DNA from: Deltaproteobacteria bacterium
GTDB lineage: Bacteria; Desulfobacterota; Desulfarculia; Adiutricales; Adiutricaceae
Assembly (NCBI GenBank): GCA_031267005.1
Contig: JAIRZX010000174.1
Location: 1-6,665 of the forward strand
Direction: 5' to 3'
DNA: 6,665 nt
A program made the position numbers and the translations under genes. Below are positions 5,169 through 6,665 of the stretch, one piece after another. The number at the start of each line of letters is the position of its first letter. Position 1 is the first letter of the stretch. The notes beneath the pieces are model-generated. The model did not search any database and was not told the origin of the DNA. It saw only the letters and a program-made list of their open reading frames with translations.

Positions 5169-5502
5169 GATGCCGGGCGCGGCGTCCGCCTCCCCCCGGG
5201 GTTCCGGGCGGCGGGGTTGCGGAGGCGCGGGCTGGACCCCTTCCGCCTCCGGGCGCGAAGCGGTTCCGGCCCGGCGCCCGGATTTGCTTGCGGGCTCCGG
5301 CCGGGGCTTGGGCCCGGGCTCCGGCCCGGGCCCCGTCCTGAGTTTTGGCCGGGGCTCAGGCCCGTGTTCCGCCCCGGGTCCCGTCCTGAGTTTTGGCCGG
5401 GGCTCAGGCCCGTGTGCCGGCCCGGGCCCCGTCCTGAGTTTTGGCCGGGGCTCAGGCCCTGACGGGGCCTTCGGGCCGGCGGGGGGCCCGGAGCGTGGCT
5501 GA
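5149..5502 (+). CDS. Candidate bridge ORF, 16-residue repeats, flhB-flhA
   Basis: I do not recognise this product. A GTG at 5149 has GGGAGG seven bases upstream (5136-5141), inside the end of flhB. The frame overlaps flhB by 20 bases, stays open through the whole gap, and ends with TGA at 5500-5502, overlapping the flhA start at 5495 by eight bases. It would give 117 residues rich in Gly, Pro, Arg and Ser, with a 16-residue repeat containing GPVLSFGRGSGPC three times, because the 48 bp unit is a multiple of three. No membrane segment or signal peptide. Against it: the repeat uses codons rare in the neighbouring genes (AGT, TTT, TCA, TGT), another frame is also open, and the repeat could be a nucleic-acid element. 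For it: binding site, both overlaps, and the weak binding site of flhA, which would benefit from coupling. Confidence 0.28.
   Translation: MARPRAEMPGAASASPRGSGRRGCGGAGWTPSASGREAVPARRPDLLAGSGRGLGPGSGPGPVLSFGRGSGPCSAPGPVLSFGRGSGPCAGPGPVLSFGRGSGPDGAFGPAGGPERG
5323..5466 (+). repeat. 48 bp tandem repeat with hairpins, three copies
   Basis: Units lie at 5323-5370, 5371-5418 and 5419-5466; the last diverges at its end, and degenerate pieces precede from about 5290. Each contains CCTGAG and CTCAGG separated by 12 bases (5337-5342/5355-5360, 5385-5390/5403-5408, 5433-5438/5451-5456), an identical dyad in all three copies, and a CCCGGG palindrome. The dyad may be an RNA hairpin or a protein-binding site. 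The + strand TGA inside the unit closes the flhA frame upstream, so flhA cannot start before 5438. Bases 5169-5290 are GC-rich with nothing else recognised. Confidence 0.92.
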
Positions 5503-6665
5503 GGGCCTGGTCGGCAGGATAGCGGAGAAGTTCGCCGGGGGCGGCGGCGGGGACGTCATCCTCGGGCTGGGGGTGGTGGGGATCCTCCTGGTCTTCCTCT
5601 TCCCCCTCCCCACGCCCGCGCTGGACCTTCTCCTGACGATGAACGTGACCCTCTCGGTCATAGTCCTGCTCACGGCGCTCTACACCTTGAAGCCGCTGGA
5701 CTTCTCGGTGTTCCCGTCGCTCCTGCTGATACTCACCCTCTTCCGCCTGGCGCTCAACATCGGCTCCACCAGGCTGATACTCTTGAACGGGGCGCAGGGT
5801 ACGGACGCCGCCGGCGAGGTCATCCAGGCCTTCGGGAACTTCGTGGTCGGCGGCAACTACGTCGTCGGCGTCATCATCTTCGTGATCCTGGTCATCATCA
5901 ACTTCATGGTCATCACCAAGGGCTCGGGGAGGATCGCGGAGGTTGCGGCCCGCTTCACCCTGGACGCCATGCCCGGAAAGCAGATGGCCATAGACGCGGA
6001 CCTGGCGGCCGGGCTCATCCAGGAGGCGGAGGCCAAGGCGAGGCGCGAGGTAATAGCCAGGGAGGCGGACTTCTACGGGGCCATGGACGGCGCCTCGAAG
6101 TTCGTCCGGGGGGACGCCATAGCAGGCATCCTCATAACCGTCATAAACATCGTGGGCGGCTTCGTCATAGGGGTGCTGCAGAACGGCATGGGCCCGGCCG
6201 TGGCGGCCCAGACCTACACCATCATGACGGTTGGCGACGGGCTGGTGAGCCAGCTCCCCGCGCTGATGATCTCCACCGCGGCGGGCATAATAGTCTCCCG
6301 GGCGGGCTCCGAGGCCGCCATGTCGCGGGAGTTCACCGCCCAGTTCACGCTGCGCCACGAGGCCCTGGCCCTCTCCGGGGGGGTGGTCTTCTTCCTGGGG
6401 CTCCTCCCCGGCCTGCCCACGGTGGCCTTCTGCCTGACCGGCATAGTTATCTCTTCGGTGGCCTTCGCGCTGTGGCGCAAGAGGCGCATGGCTGCCGCCA
6501 TGGCCGAGGGGCGCGGGCCCAGGGGAGGGGGGGCGCCGCAGCCCGGCTTCGCCGGCCTCCAGGGCCCGGCCGGGCCGCCCCCCGGGACCCCCGGGGCCCC
6601 CGCGCCCGCCCCCGGGGCCCCGGGGGCGCCGCCTTCCGGGGGCCCGCCCTCGGCCGCGGCCGCCG
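5495..6665 (+). CDS. flhA: Flagellar export pore protein FlhA (N-terminal part)
   Basis: FlhA forms the nonameric export ring that couples proton flow to secretion and docks chaperone-substrate complexes. The window holds 390 codons of a protein usually near 690 residues; the C-terminal cytoplasmic domain lies beyond the right edge. The GTG start is used because an in-frame TGA at 5435-5437 closes the frame upstream and it gives a normal N-terminus. The FHIPEP-family signature RIAEVAARFTLDAMPGKQMA is at 146-165. The Arg-147, Arg-154, Asp-158 and Asp-208 of Salmonella FlhA correspond to R146, R153, D157 and D207 here. Eight membrane helices are expected up to about residue 327. From about 338 to the edge the sequence is an unusual Pro/Gly/Ala-rich, collagen-like linker. 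The binding site is poor (G-run at 5481-5486; GGAG only one base away). Confidence 0.96.
   Translation, partial: MAEGLVGRIAEKFAGGGGGDVILGLGVVGILLVFLFPLPTPALDLLLTMNVTLSVIVLLTALYTLKPLDFSVFPSLLLILTLFRLALNIGSTRLILLNGAQGTDAAGEVIQAFGNFVVGGNYVVGVIIFVILVIINFMVITKGSGRIAEVAARFTLDAMPGKQMAIDADLAAGLIQEAEAKARREVIAREADFYGAMDGASKFVRGDAIAGILITVINIVGGFVIGVLQNGMGPAVAAQTYTIMTVGDGLVSQLPALMISTAAGIIVSRAGSEAAMSREFTAQFTLRHEALALSGGVVFFLGLLPGLPTVAFCLTGIVISSVAFALWRKRRMAAAMAEGRGPRGGGAPQPGFAGLQGPAGPPPGTPGAPAPAPGAPGAPPSGGPPSAAAA

Noticed and set aside
4095..6358. Long minus-strand open frames across flhB and flhA
   Set aside because: They are antisense to clearly conserved FlhB and FlhA; low-complexity His/Gly/Glu/Asp-rich translations are typical shadows in high-GC DNA.

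Overview
This is a high-GC stretch of a Gram-negative-type bacterial chromosome. It carries five core membrane genes of the flagellar type III export gate, all on the + strand, in the order fliP, fliQ, fliR, flhB, flhA; flhA runs off the right edge. The proteins are intact and carry the family landmarks. Reading style (FliQ beginning with STEFVIDFGRKAMEL, a FliP signal peptide, and the fliPQR-flhB-flhA order) suggests a Desulfobacterota/deltaproteobacterium-like organism, but that is inference. ATA is used for about half of isoleucines despite the high GC content.

Layout: 1-538 is a non-coding repeat tract (a degenerate 13-14 bp unit that condenses into a 27 bp tandem repeat just before fliP). 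fliP is 539-1468. 1469-1969 holds a GC-rich hairpin and a 16 bp (2 x 8 bp) tandem array. fliQ is 1970-2290. 2291-2531 is a C-rich spacer spanned by an open frame that overlaps the fliQ stop and ends two bases before fliR. fliR is 2532-3359. 3360-4082 is a 723-base spacer made of three repeat families (20-21 bp, about 30 bp, and 26 bp hairpin units), with one possible promoter. flhB is 4083-5168. 5169-5494 holds three 48 bp hairpin-containing units within an open frame that bridges flhB and flhA. flhA starts at 5495 and is cut at the edge.

How the genes work together: FliP, FliQ and FliR form the helical export gate at the centre of the flagellar basal body. FlhB wraps the gate and switches substrate class through its autocleaving cytoplasmic domain. 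FlhA forms the proton-driven nonameric ring that receives chaperone-substrate complexes. In many genomes these genes abut or overlap. Here each gap is long, and four of the five non-coding stretches are built from their own tandem repeat. Gaps rich in TAA/TAG (before fliP, fliP-fliQ, fliR-flhB) are closed to translation in the + direction. The fliQ-fliR and flhB-flhA gaps are open in one frame from gene to gene. This suggests, but does not prove, coupled pairs fliQ-fliR and flhB-flhA separated by stop-rich repeat tracts.

The most unusual content is the repeat architecture between otherwise ordinary genes, the candidate bridge frames, an NPEH instead of NPTH autocleavage motif in FlhB, and a collagen-like Pro/Gly/Ala linker after the FlhA membrane domain.
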